Below are positions 26,988 to 34,457 of a DNA stretch of 64,000 nucleotides, in pieces. The DNA is from Kofleriaceae bacterium (GTDB taxonomy: Bacteria; Myxococcota_A; Polyangia; Haliangiales; Haliangiaceae), in assembly GCA_018057825.1 (NCBI GenBank), contig JAGPCY010000006.1:1-64000 (forward strand), read 5' to 3'. The notes under the pieces were generated by a model. The model was given only the letters and a program-made list of their open reading frames with translations, did not search any database and was not told the DNA's origin. The first letter of the stretch is position 1. Each line of letters opens with the position of its first letter. A program made the position numbers and the translations under genes.

Positions 26988-27485
26988 CTACTTCCGGTTC
27001 AGCAGCGTGGCGCCGCGCCCACGTGGGTTCGCGACGAGATCCCAGAGGATACGCTGCTCCAGGTACAGCCGGAAGCGGCGCGCGCGCGATAGCGGCGCGT
27101 CGGTGTCGCCCTCGTCCGCGAACCAGATCGGCAAGGCCGCGACGCACAACGTCTCTCGAAGCCCCGGCGCTCCGGCCGTCCACGCTCGGTACGTGTGACC
27201 GCCCGAGTGGCCTGGCAGCCCTCGGAATCCGGACCGCGCGAACTGGTCCCAGCGCCGACCGAGCCGACTTCCCTCCCCGACGTAGAAGACGGCGGGGGCG
27301 CGGTGGTCGGCCGGGCCAGCGGGCAGGTCGCGGGGGAAATGGGCGAGGAGGTAGACCCCGCCGTAGGCGAGGACGCGGTCGGTGCTCACGCCGTCCGGGA
27401 TCTCGCGCCGATCGGCCCACCGGTACCAGCGCGTGAACTGGGGCATGACGTTGTCGGCGGGGATCGCAAGCCGAGCGTCCTGCAT
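26988..27485 (-). CDS. GIY-YIG nuclease-superfamily protein
   Basis: 165 aa. The GIY-YIG core can be read: GGVYLLAHF for the first strand, FYVGEGS for the second, the catalytic Arg in LGRRW, a Glu in YLEQRILW and an Asn near the end (LLNRK). These are the five hallmark positions of the superfamily. The rest of the chain is compact, with no added DNA-binding domain. The ATG at 27485 is preferred over the GTG at 27509. It lies between the broken hsdM and an unknown ORF, so it may be residual cargo of a restriction or homing element. Confidence 0.65.
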   Translation of the reverse strand: MQDARLAIPADNVMPQFTRWYRWADRREIPDGVSTDRVLAYGGVYLLAHFPRDLPAGPADHRAPAVFYVGEGSRLGRRWDQFARSGFRGLPGHSGGHTYRAWTAGAPGLRETLCVAALPIWFADEGDTDAPLSRARRFRLYLEQRILWDLVANPRGRGATLLNRK

Positions 27486-27598
27486 CGAACCACGATAGCG
27501 CACGACCACCCAGGCCCGCGCGCCGCAGACGTCGGAGATGATCGCTCACCCCGCCGGTGCGATTGCCTCTGCCGTCGCCGCCGGCGACACTTGAGCGC

Positions 27599-28804
27599 AT
27601 GGCCGACGGTGGACAGCGCGCGCGGAAGGTCCACTTGCCAGTCTGGATCTCGCCGGAGGAGAGCGACCGGTTCCTCAAGGGCGACTGGAAGCCCTACGCG
27701 GCGGAGATCGAGGACCTTGCTCACAAGGGGATCCAGACCACGGACCTCGCGCTGTTCACCTACGGAATGTTCGTCGAATGGGACTCGGCGCACGAGACCA
27801 CCTACAAGGACTTTGCACGAGCGCTGCCGGCCTACCGCGGTGCCTATGATCGCTACTTCGACGTCGATGACGGCGAGATCCGGTTCCGGCGTGACCCGCG
27901 CGTCGAGTTCGTTGAGCGCATCGGTGTGGGCGCGGCGCTCGCGACGACAGCCAAGGTCGTCGGCCTGACCGATGCCGATTTCGAGATCATTCCCGTCCAG
28001 AAGGTGAAGGCGCTGGACTTCCGCCATCAGATTCATGCTTTCGGAAACACGTTCGAACTCGAGGTCGAGGCGAAGGGCACCCACGACGGGAAGGGCAGTT
28101 CGAAGCACCGCGGCGAGATCCGGGACAAGAAGGCGGTCCAGGCCAGGCGCGGGCGGAGGAGCCACCGCGTGCTTCGCATCGGCGTCATCGCAGACATCGC
28201 GACCGACCCGAGCAAGACGTCGAGCGTCGAGCTGGTTGATCCACCCGGCGATGGACAGGATGAGGACCTCTCCAGCGAGCGCTTCCTCAGGCGGCTCGAC
28301 TTCTACCGCTCGCGCCTCGCGCTGGTGACTCCGCGAGGTCGGATGGTCGCGGCGCTGGCCAACCGCATCGCGGTGCTGAAAAGCATGTCGCCAGCACGGC
28401 GGGCGGAGCTCGACGACGTTCCGCTCGTTGGCGGATCTATGGAGCCTCTCAAGGGACGCCCGCTACCTGGGACCGAGCTCGCGTTGCTCGGCCCTCGATC
28501 GCGGCGCGCTCAGGTCAAGCTCTACCCGCTCGGGGCGACCGCCGCGGCTGGCAACGACTCGGTATCTTGCTACGTGCATGGGATCGTTTCCTCCGTCGTA
28601 CAGCGCCTGACGACGCCGGCCATGAGCGATGTCCTGGATCTCCGCGAGACGGAGGCCACGGTCGAGGTGCGCGACAACGGCATATACGGGCAGGTCGCGG
28701 TCCTTCCGTCGGGGCTGGTGGGCGGCCTGGTCTCGGTGAAGCGGTGGCGGCTCAGGATTCCTGACGAGGACGTTGCGCAGGCGTCGACGTTTCTCCGGCG
28801 GTAG
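27599..28804 (+). CDS. hypothetical protein, possible nuclease-fold core
   Basis: 401 aa, family unrecognised. The ATG at 27599 is followed directly by folded-looking sequence (KVHLPVWISPEESDRFLKG). The middle holds LDFRHQIHAFGNTFELEVEAKG-type sequence, in which an Asp lies about 13 residues before an E-A-K triad; that could be a PD-(D/E)xK core but the spacing is not diagnostic. A basic stretch (KHRGEIRDKKAVQARRGRR) and a hydrophobic strand follow. No signal peptide, so cytoplasmic. It is divergent from the GIY-YIG gene across 113 nt. Confidence 0.65.
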   Translation: MADGGQRARKVHLPVWISPEESDRFLKGDWKPYAAEIEDLAHKGIQTTDLALFTYGMFVEWDSAHETTYKDFARALPAYRGAYDRYFDVDDGEIRFRRDPRVEFVERIGVGAALATTAKVVGLTDADFEIIPVQKVKALDFRHQIHAFGNTFELEVEAKGTHDGKGSSKHRGEIRDKKAVQARRGRRSHRVLRIGVIADIATDPSKTSSVELVDPPGDGQDEDLSSERFLRRLDFYRSRLALVTPRGRMVAALANRIAVLKSMSPARRAELDDVPLVGGSMEPLKGRPLPGTELALLGPRSRRAQVKLYPLGATAAAGNDSVSCYVHGIVSSVVQRLTTPAMSDVLDLRETEATVEVRDNGIYGQVAVLPSGLVGGLVSVKRWRLRIPDEDVAQASTFLRR

Positions 28805-29385
28805 CGCCCACGGCGGCGGTGAGCGCAGCGGGCTCTCCGACTTCCCGCGCTCACTGCGCGCGCCGCGCGCAGGCGAACGGCTAGGAAGCCGGCGGGGCGG
28901 CGGCGGAGCCTTTGCGGGTCACCCGCTCGCGATCGCCGGGCCGTGCGGCGAGGTTGGCGGGGTGGTCGCGGGGGGTGGGCCCAGCGGGCGGTTGCGCGGC
29001 ATCGGATCGCGCATATGGGCCGAGGTTCGCGGCAGGGATTCCCATTGGCCTCGGGGTTGGCGGCGAGATCGCCGCAGCTGGCGGCGAGGTCACGATGCTC
29101 GCCCTCATCCCCTGCTGAGATCACCTGCGCGTGCCGAGCACGTTTCTCACACGGATCCAGATGTTTACGCCCACCTTCGTGGGTCCGCGGCCACGTCCGC
29201 GCCGACCGCCGCCGCAACCGCGCATGCCAAGAATCCGCGCGCCCTGGTCGTTCACGCGTGCCCGAGGCCCGAATTCTCAACAGTAGACAGTAGAGGGCCG
29301 CGATTCGATCGGCCCCTGCCCCCTCACAGGGAGGGGTGCGCGTGCGCGCATCGCCGCTGGCGTGCGCGTGCCCCGGGAGGCCCCC
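28805..29385. other. 581-nt stretch without a supported gene
   Basis: Only Arg/Ala/Pro-rich open frames are seen, none with a ribosome site. Base composition is uneven, with less GC-rich patches near 29130-29170 and 29270-29300, which suggests assembled debris between the unknown ORF and the recombinase remnant. Confidence 0.5.
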
Positions 29386-29622
29386 ATGTCCGAACTCGCG
29401 ATCAATCAATACGGCGAGGCGTTCTCGCTGCCGGCCGAGGCCGCGCACTGGCTCGTGCGGCGCATGCACGACAACAAGCACGGCGGGCCGACGCCGACCT
29501 TCGGCCAGGACGGCAAGCCGATCACCGTGGCGGTGGCGGCGTCCATGGCCGACTTCCAGGCGACGCTGAGCGGCCACAACGCGCTGGCCGGCAAGTACCG
29601 CCTGGATCTGCTCGACGGCTAG
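29386..29622 (+). CDS. small conserved-looking protein, possibly cut by an in-frame TAG
   Basis: 78 aa from ATG 29386, with GGGAGG 6-11 nt upstream. It reads MSELAINQYGEAFSLPAEA and continues as a compact mixed alpha/beta sequence (ITVAVAASMADFQATLSG) to LDLLDG and TAG. The same frame then continues through the amber with GRALKGAPIAYLWRRG to TGA at 29671-29673. The extension looks as protein-like as the rest, so the TAG may be a nonsense mutation. Unknown function. It sits directly before the tyrosine-recombinase remnant. Confidence 0.5.
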   Translation: MSELAINQYGEAFSLPAEAAHWLVRRMHDNKHGGPTPTFGQDGKPITVAVAASMADFQATLSGHNALAGKYRLDLLDG

Positions 29623-29686
29623 GGCCGGGCGCTCAAGGGCGCGCCGATCGCCTACCTGTGGAGGCGGGGGTGACGTCGCGCGCGGG

Positions 29687-29842
29687 GCCGACGCCCTGGG
29701 GCATGAGTCGTTCGCGACCACGGCGCGCAGCTACGCGCGGCCGGAAGCGATCGGCCATGCCCGCCAGGCGCGGGCGCTGCGGATGCTGGCGGGTGGCGAG
29801 GTCGGCGGCGACCTCGCCGCAAACGTAGGCGACCCAACGTAA
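29687..29842 (+). pseudogene. tyrosine recombinase (integrase) C-terminal fragment, interrupted by IS66
   Basis: About 50 codons read ADALGHESFATTARSYARPE, the LGH-x-S-x-x-TT-x-x-x-Y signature at the end of phage-type integrases (catalytic His and Tyr), then a helical tail (HARQARALRMLAGG). Upstream Arg-containing boxes are missing. The stop codon TAA at 29840 is created by the first bases of the IS66 end at 29839. Beyond the IS the original frame resumes at 32231 and runs towards tRNA-Ala, the expected position of an island integrase. Confidence 0.6.
29831..29838. repeat. IS66 target-site duplication, left
   Basis: GACCCAAC, identical to 32231-32238. Eight bases is the usual IS66-family duplication length, and a perfect match indicates a fairly recent simple insertion. 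Confidence 0.95.
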
Positions 29843-29860
29843 GTCCTCGCGCTACCCCGT
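29839..29860 (+). repeat. IS66 terminal inverted repeat, left
   Basis: Begins GTAAGTCCTCGCG. It differs from the right end at two positions near the tip. It supplies the stop codon of the disrupted integrase frame. Confidence 0.93.
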
Positions 29861-30015
29861 GTTGAGGCGCGCGGTGGGCGGTGGTACTCGTCCGCGCCTT
29901 TCGGGTCAGGGCTGCGTGGCCGCGGGCGCCGCCGGGGTGGCGCTCTCGGCGGTGGCCGCGGTGGTCGCGGCGGCGAAGTCCCAGGGCAGCAGCGTCTCGC
30001 CGCGATCAGCAGCGA

Positions 30016-31413
30016 TCACGGCGGCGGCGAGGTATTGGGCCGATCGAGGCGATGCAGCTTGGCGGTCTCGAGGATCGTGTAGAGCGTGGTCGCGACCTGC
30101 GTGCCGAGCCGCGACTTCGAGCCGTAGTGGTTCTTGCGCCCGACGACGGGGCCGCGAATGGCGCGCTCGGTCGCGTTGTTGTCGAGCGGGATGCGTGCGT
30201 CGTCGACGAAGCGCGTGAGGCGCGGCCAGTTTGCGACGGCGTAGGCGGCGGCCTTGCCGATCGAGAGGGTCTTGAGCGTGGCCTGGTGCCAGAGCCAGTT
30301 CTTGAACGCGTCGAGGATCGCCGGCGCCTCGGCGCGCTGCAGCTCGGCGACGCGCGCGAGGTCGCCGTCGGCGCGGCGATCGATCTCGTAGAGCGCACCG
30401 ATCCACTGGAGTGCCGGTTCGGCCTCGGGATGATCGGGCAGCGCCTCCTCGAACTTGCGGTAGACGTGCGCCCAGCAGCCGGCGAGCGTGATGCCCGGGC
30501 CCTCGCGCGCGCCGGCAGCGTGTGTGGCGAGCGCGTCGCAGACGATCGTCCCCCGGTACGTGCCGACGAGCGCGCCGAACGTCGCGGCGCTCTTGTCGTC
30601 GCGGATGCGGTGCACGACGACGCCCGGCGTCGTCAGGCACCACATCTGCCACGGCTTCTTGGCGTCGTGCTCGAGCCGCGGCCAGCCGGTCTGATCGAGG
30701 CCCATCACCGGCTGCGCGAGCGTGTGGTCGTAGAGCGCAGCGTCGACGCGCGCGAGGCGCTTGGCGATCGCACAGACCATGTCCCACAGGGTCTGCGACG
30801 TGACCACGAGGTGGTGGCGCGCGAGGATGCGCACCTGCCGTTCGAGCGGGATGTGGTCGAGGTACTTGTCGATGACGGCCTTGATCGCGAACGCCAGCGA
30901 GTAGCGACTGCCAGGCAGCGCGCGCGCGGGGCCCGGCGCGGTCTCGACGCAGCCGCCGCAGGCGCAGACGTACTTCGGCTGGCGCACGTCGACGATGCGG
31001 TAGCTGACCTCGACGACGTCGATCATCTCCGAGGTCTCGGCCTGGTCGCCCATCGGCTTCAGCGCGCCGCCACAGCTCGGGCACTGCCGGTCGGCGTCGT
31101 CGAGCGCGCACGTGAGCGGGACGTGCGGCAGGTCCGGCTGCGGCGTCGTCCCGCTCTTGCCGCGTGGCTTCGGCGCCGCCTTCGGGCGCGGGTGCTTCGC
31201 GGCCTCCTCGGCGGCCTTGGCCTGGCCGGTCAGCTGCTCGATCAGCGCCAGCGTCTGCTGCAGCTCTTCCTTGTTGCCGGTGTAGAACGCCAACTGGTTG
31301 CACTTGCGCTGCAGCTGGCGGATCGTGTGCTGCAGCTGCGCGTGCAACGCCATCGCCACCCGCCGCAGCTCCTCGATGTCCGACTCGCGTTCGAGTAGAT
31401 CGTCGAGGCCCAC
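30016..31413 (-). CDS. tnpC: IS66 transposase TnpC, frameshifted near its C-terminus
   Basis: 465 aa from GTG 31413, chosen over an ATG at 31449 because AGAGAAGAG precedes it and the usual leucine-zipper-like start follows. A zinc-finger-like CPSCGG and CACGG region precedes a DDE catalytic core: GLDQTGW, GTIVCDAL and DNNATERAIR with GRKNHYG. At codon ~455 (near 30046) the frame shifts and ends in NTSPPP. The expected IS66 ending (AQYLAAA, then GETLLPWDF) is present in the next frame down to 29906, as if one C was lost. The catalytic residues remain, but the normal tail is missing. Confidence 0.9.
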   Translation of the reverse strand: MGLDDLLERESDIEELRRVAMALHAQLQHTIRQLQRKCNQLAFYTGNKEELQQTLALIEQLTGQAKAAEEAAKHPRPKAAPKPRGKSGTTPQPDLPHVPLTCALDDADRQCPSCGGALKPMGDQAETSEMIDVVEVSYRIVDVRQPKYVCACGGCVETAPGPARALPGSRYSLAFAIKAVIDKYLDHIPLERQVRILARHHLVVTSQTLWDMVCAIAKRLARVDAALYDHTLAQPVMGLDQTGWPRLEHDAKKPWQMWCLTTPGVVVHRIRDDKSAATFGALVGTYRGTIVCDALATHAAGAREGPGITLAGCWAHVYRKFEEALPDHPEAEPALQWIGALYEIDRRADGDLARVAELQRAEAPAILDAFKNWLWHQATLKTLSIGKAAAYAVANWPRLTRFVDDARIPLDNNATERAIRGPVVGRKNHYGSKSRLGTQVATTLYTILETAKLHRLDRPNTSPPP

Positions 31414-31426
31414 CTCTTCTCTATGA

Positions 31427-31807
31427 TCAAATCGCCGCGCGCTCCGCAAGAGGGCGCGGCACGATTTCGTCGGGCGAGAGCGTCTGCATGCCGATCAGCG
31501 TGCAGCCCTCGATGAATAGCCCGAGCTCGCTCGCCGTCAGCCGCACCGTCTGCGCGTCGTCGCGCCAGAGCGCGGCGAACCGCCCGCGCTCGAGCCGCTT
31601 CTGGAAGATGCACAGCCCGGTCCCGTCCCACACCAGCACCTTGCACGTGTCGCGGCGCCGGTTCACGAACAGGAACAGGTCGCCCGACAGCACGTCGCCG
31701 CCCATCGTCGTCGTCACGAGCCCGTAGAGCCCGTCGTACCCCTTCCGCAGATCCGCCGGCCGCGGGAACGCGAACACCCGCACCCGGCGACTCGTCGCCA
31801 GGATCAC
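31427..31807 (-). CDS. tnpB: IS66 accessory protein TnpB (Orf2)
   Basis: 126 aa. The GTG start overlaps the tnpA stop by 4 nt (GTGA). It contains the family signatures DLRKGYDGLYGLV, LFLFVNRRRD and DGTGLCIFQKRLERGRF. It is required with TnpA for IS66 transposition, though its exact biochemical role is unsettled. Length is normal and the gene looks intact. Confidence 0.95.
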   Translation of the reverse strand: MILATSRRVRVFAFPRPADLRKGYDGLYGLVTTTMGGDVLSGDLFLFVNRRRDTCKVLVWDGTGLCIFQKRLERGRFAALWRDDAQTVRLTASELGLFIEGCTLIGMQTLSPDEIVPRPLAERAAI

Positions 31808-32172
31808 CGCAGCCTCGTCAGCGCCCGCAGCGCGTCCTCGAGCGTCAGGCCTTCGACCCGGTAGCCGCTCGGCGACACCAACACCACCTGCGTGGCCTTC
31901 GTCGGCGGCACGCGGTCCGGCACCACGACGACCTCCACTGGCACCAGCGCAGCCGACTTCGCGGGAGTCGCGCTCGCGCTCAACCACGCCGCGAGCGTCG
32001 TCGCGTGCAGTGCGACCTCGCGCGCCACCGCGTTCACGCTGTCGCCGCTCGCCAGCCGGCGGCGCGCCCAGCTCGTGATCCGTGCCCGCAGCGCCGGCGG
32101 GTAGTGCCGCCCGCGGCCGCGCTCGATCGTCGTCAGTTCTCGTCGGAGGTCTCGCAGCTCTTGGTCTTGCAT
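31804..32172 (-). CDS. tnpA: IS66 accessory protein TnpA (Orf1)
   Basis: 122 aa from ATG 32172 (MQDQELRDLRRELTTI); an ATG 8 codons upstream is possible. The N-terminal helix-turn-helix of the IS3/IS66 Orf1 type (YPPALRARITSWARRRLASG, then SVNAVAREVALHATTLAAWL) should bind the element's ends. First gene of the IS, 37 nt from the inner edge of the right inverted repeat. Confidence 0.93.
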   Translation of the reverse strand: MQDQELRDLRRELTTIERGRGRHYPPALRARITSWARRRLASGDSVNAVAREVALHATTLAAWLSASATPAKSAALVPVEVVVVPDRVPPTKATQVVLVSPSGYRVEGLTLEDALRALTRLR

Positions 32173-32208
32173 CGCTCGACGCGAGCACGCGCTCACGCCG
32201 CCGTCAGG

Positions 32209-32230
32209 ACGGGGTAGCGCGAGGTGTTAC
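32209..32230 (-). repeat. IS66 terminal inverted repeat, right
   Basis: On the plus strand it ends with GGTGTTAC. Reverse complement matches the left end at 20 of 22 positions. Confidence 0.93.
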
Positions 32231-32238
32231 GACCCAAC
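32231..32238. repeat. IS66 target-site duplication, right
   Basis: GACCCAAC, the perfect partner of 29831-29838. Confidence 0.95.
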
Positions 32239-32304
32239 GGTCTGCGAAACGGAACGTTCCGCATTTCGCTACGCAGGAACGGATGCGCCGCCCCGAAACG
32301 CCGA

Positions 32305-32340
32305 AGGGCCTCGCATCGCTGCGAAGCCCTCGACGTTTTT
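32305..32340 (+). terminator. intrinsic terminator, plus strand
   Basis: An 11-bp stem (AGGGCCTCGCA paired with TGCGAAGCCCT, one G-U or mismatch) with a TCGC loop is followed by CGACG and five T residues. It lies downstream of the integrase frame once the IS is discounted and immediately beside the tRNA 3' end. The hairpin could also serve the convergent tRNA, but its T-run is on the plus strand. Confidence 0.7.
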
Positions 32341-32344
32341 CCGG

Positions 32345-32417
32345 TGGAGCCATGGGGGATCGAACCCCAGACCTCTAGAGTGCGATTCTAGCGCTCTCCC
32401 AGCTGAGCTATGACCCC
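32345..32417 (-). tRNA. tRNA-Ala (anticodon CGC)
   Basis: 73 nt that folds as a complete cloverleaf. The acceptor stem GGGGTCA pairs with TGGCTCC allowing one G-U. The D-arm is GCTC...GAGC. The anticodon stem CTAGA/TCTAG encloses loop ATCGCAC with anticodon CGC. The T-arm is TGGGG-TTCGATC-CCCCA. The 3' CCA is not encoded. Its 3' end faces the integrase remnant, the usual arrangement when a tRNA gene serves as the attachment site of an island. Confidence 0.95.
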
Positions 32418-32548
32418 GGAACGGCTCGCTAGGTACCAAGGTCGCCGGGGGTTGTCAAGCGCTCGTGTGCGCGGCGGAGGCGAGGGGCGGTCGGGCCCGG
32501 TGGGCGGGGCGGCCGGTAACCGCCGCGCCGGGCCGGCGTAGGCATGGC

Positions 32549-33448
32549 ATGACGACCCGCTGGCTCGCCCTCGCGCTCCTGGCCGCCGCGTGTACCGACG
32601 ACGGCCCGGCGGCCAAGGATCCGCGGACGGCGGAGCGGGCGCCGATCGATCGCTTCGGGGCGGGGGCGACGCACCACCGCCGCGCGGTCGACGCGACCTT
32701 GCCGGGGCCGAACCAGGCGATCGACTACGACGCGCGCTTCCGCGTCGAGGCGCTGGGCCCGGCGGGGCAGCGCATTTCGCTCTACGACTTCGACGCGCAG
32801 CCGCGGACGCCGGCGCCGATCTACGTGCTGTTTCGCGACGGCGAGGACACGCCGGTCAAGGACCAGAAGAACCTGGTGACGGTGATCCCCGGCGACCCCG
32901 GTTATAGCGACCTGTGGCAGCCGGTCCGCGTCGACGTGCCGGCGGACTACGTGGCCAACACCTACACCAGCTTCGACGAGCTGGTGGCCGACGGCCTGAC
33001 GCTGACGCCGATGCCGGCCCTGGTGAACTGCCCGGTGGTGCCCGAGGGCTCGGTGGCGCGGACCCGCATGCCGGGCGGCTACAGCGAGCTGACCCAGGGC
33101 TGGTACGGCGGGCGCATCATCCAGTACTTCCATTTCGGCGAGCGGCCGAGCCTGGCGCCGGTCGACGGTCAGGTGCCGCTGGCGACGATGCACGTGGCCT
33201 TCGCGATCAACCCGGGCGAGGCCGGCGGCGGGCTGGCCTCGGGGTTCGCGACCGAGGCCGGCAGCGCGCAGACGCACAACGTCGCGGCGGCGATCCCGGC
33301 CGACGCCGGCTACTCGCCGCTGTGGTCGCTCCGGGCCTACGACACCGCGGCCTTCGCGACGGTGACCGACCTGGCGACCGCGACCGCGGCGCCGACGGTG
33401 GCGCTGCCGACGACGATCCTGAACGCGCCGATCGTGGCGGTGCGCTGA
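32549..33448 (+). CDS. lipoprotein, unknown function
   Basis: 299 aa. The ATG at 32549 gives a short signal peptide with lipobox LAAAC near residue 15. The mature chain is a single globular domain with recurring DxGYSxLWxxR/Y segments (PGDPGYSDLWQPVRV at one end, ADAGYSPLWSLRAY at the other), suggesting an internal duplication. No known family was recognised. Likely anchored to the outer membrane. Confidence 0.75.
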   Translation: MTTRWLALALLAAACTDDGPAAKDPRTAERAPIDRFGAGATHHRRAVDATLPGPNQAIDYDARFRVEALGPAGQRISLYDFDAQPRTPAPIYVLFRDGEDTPVKDQKNLVTVIPGDPGYSDLWQPVRVDVPADYVANTYTSFDELVADGLTLTPMPALVNCPVVPEGSVARTRMPGGYSELTQGWYGGRIIQYFHFGERPSLAPVDGQVPLATMHVAFAINPGEAGGGLASGFATEAGSAQTHNVAAAIPADAGYSPLWSLRAYDTAAFATVTDLATATAAPTVALPTTILNAPIVAVR

Positions 33449-33470
33449 CGGTCGGTCGCGGACCGCGGGC

Positions 33471-34385
33471 CTACACGCACTCGGCGCGATCGGGCTCGGC
33501 CGGATCGATCGCCGCCAGGCGCACGCCGAGATCGTCGCCGCCGTCCTTCCAGTAGCGGTACTCGCGCTCGCTGATCGGCACCGCCGAGGTCAGCGTGATG
33601 ACCGGCGGCCCGGCGTCGAGCGGCAAGGGCACGAGCCACCGCCGCGGCACCGCGAAGTACAGGTGCGGGAAGCGGTTCGACAGCTCGCCGACCCGCGACA
33701 CCGCGACCAGATCGCGGACCACCGAGCCCGGGGTCGGATAGAACTGCGCGTCGATGATGTGGAACGCGGTGTTGGCGAGGAGCTGCGGCACGGCGCCGCT
33801 GTCGACGGTGGTGGCGAACAGCACCTCGAGGCGCGGGCGGCCATCGGCCCACTCGTGGTTGCACAGGCCGTGGGTCGCGTAGGTGACCTGGCCCGGCACC
33901 GGCACGTCGGGGTAGCGCGCGACCTCGACCTGGCGGTTGGGATCGGTGCCGTGGCGGAACGCGCGCACGCTGGGCGGCCCGAAGGCCACCCGCAAGAGCT
34001 CGCCGGCGTAGTTCGAGACCGCGAGGTACGAGTTGAGCGTGGTGACCGACCGCGCCATGTCGATCCAGCTCGGCTGTAGCGTCAGGGCGCGCTTCAGGTA
34101 GTTCTGCGCGATCGGCTTGTGGCCGAGGTCGGCGTGGGCCAGCGCGCCGCCCCACAGCGCGGTGGCGCTCTCGGGGCGCAGGCCGATGGCGCGATCGAAG
34201 GCGCGGGCCGCCTCGACGGGACGACCGAGGCACAGGAGCGCGTGGCCCAGGCCTTTCCACGCCAGGTGATGGCTCGGGAAGATCGTCGCGGCGCGCTCGA
34301 AGCGCTCGGCCGCGCTGGCGAAGTCGCCCTGCTGGAAGAGTTCGTTGCCCTCCGCCGCGAGTCGGTCGGCCGCCACCTGGGTCAT
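33471..34385 (-). CDS. TPR protein with suppressor-of-fused (SUFU) domain
   Basis: 304 aa from ATG 34385. Residues ~5-105 hold TPR units (AAEGNELFQQGDFASAAERF, LGRPVEAARAFDRAIGLRP, ALTLQPSWIDMA). Residues ~130-300 match the bacterial SUFU domain (VTYATHGLCN, RLEVLFAT, REYRYWKDGG). SUFU domains in bacteria are often immunity or protein-binding modules; a toxin partner is not evident next to it. No signal peptide. Its stop lies 22 nt from the convergent lipoprotein stop. Confidence 0.8.
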   Translation of the reverse strand: MTQVAADRLAAEGNELFQQGDFASAAERFERAATIFPSHHLAWKGLGHALLCLGRPVEAARAFDRAIGLRPESATALWGGALAHADLGHKPIAQNYLKRALTLQPSWIDMARSVTTLNSYLAVSNYAGELLRVAFGPPSVRAFRHGTDPNRQVEVARYPDVPVPGQVTYATHGLCNHEWADGRPRLEVLFATTVDSGAVPQLLANTAFHIIDAQFYPTPGSVVRDLVAVSRVGELSNRFPHLYFAVPRRWLVPLPLDAGPPVITLTSAVPISEREYRYWKDGGDDLGVRLAAIDPAEPDRAECV

Positions 34386-34457
34386 CGCGGCCGGAAGGTA
34401 ACAGACTGCGCGCGAAACCGCTTGCGAACGATGCCGGGCGCGACCGAGGATCGCACC

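Larger units (their letters stand above)
29839..32230. mobile_element. complete IS66-family insertion sequence (2392 bp)
   Basis: Bounded by 22-bp imperfect inverted repeats (20 of 22 match) that begin GTAA, as typical for IS66, and by an 8-bp target duplication. It carries tnpA, tnpB and tnpC in that order on the minus strand, with tnpA and tnpB overlapping. tnpC has a frameshift close to its 3' end. The element sits inside the tail of an integrase remnant. Confidence 0.95.

Noticed and set aside
30522-30803. Extra gene inside IS66 on the plus strand
   Set aside because: It is antisense to the DDE core of tnpC and highly Arg/Ala-rich.
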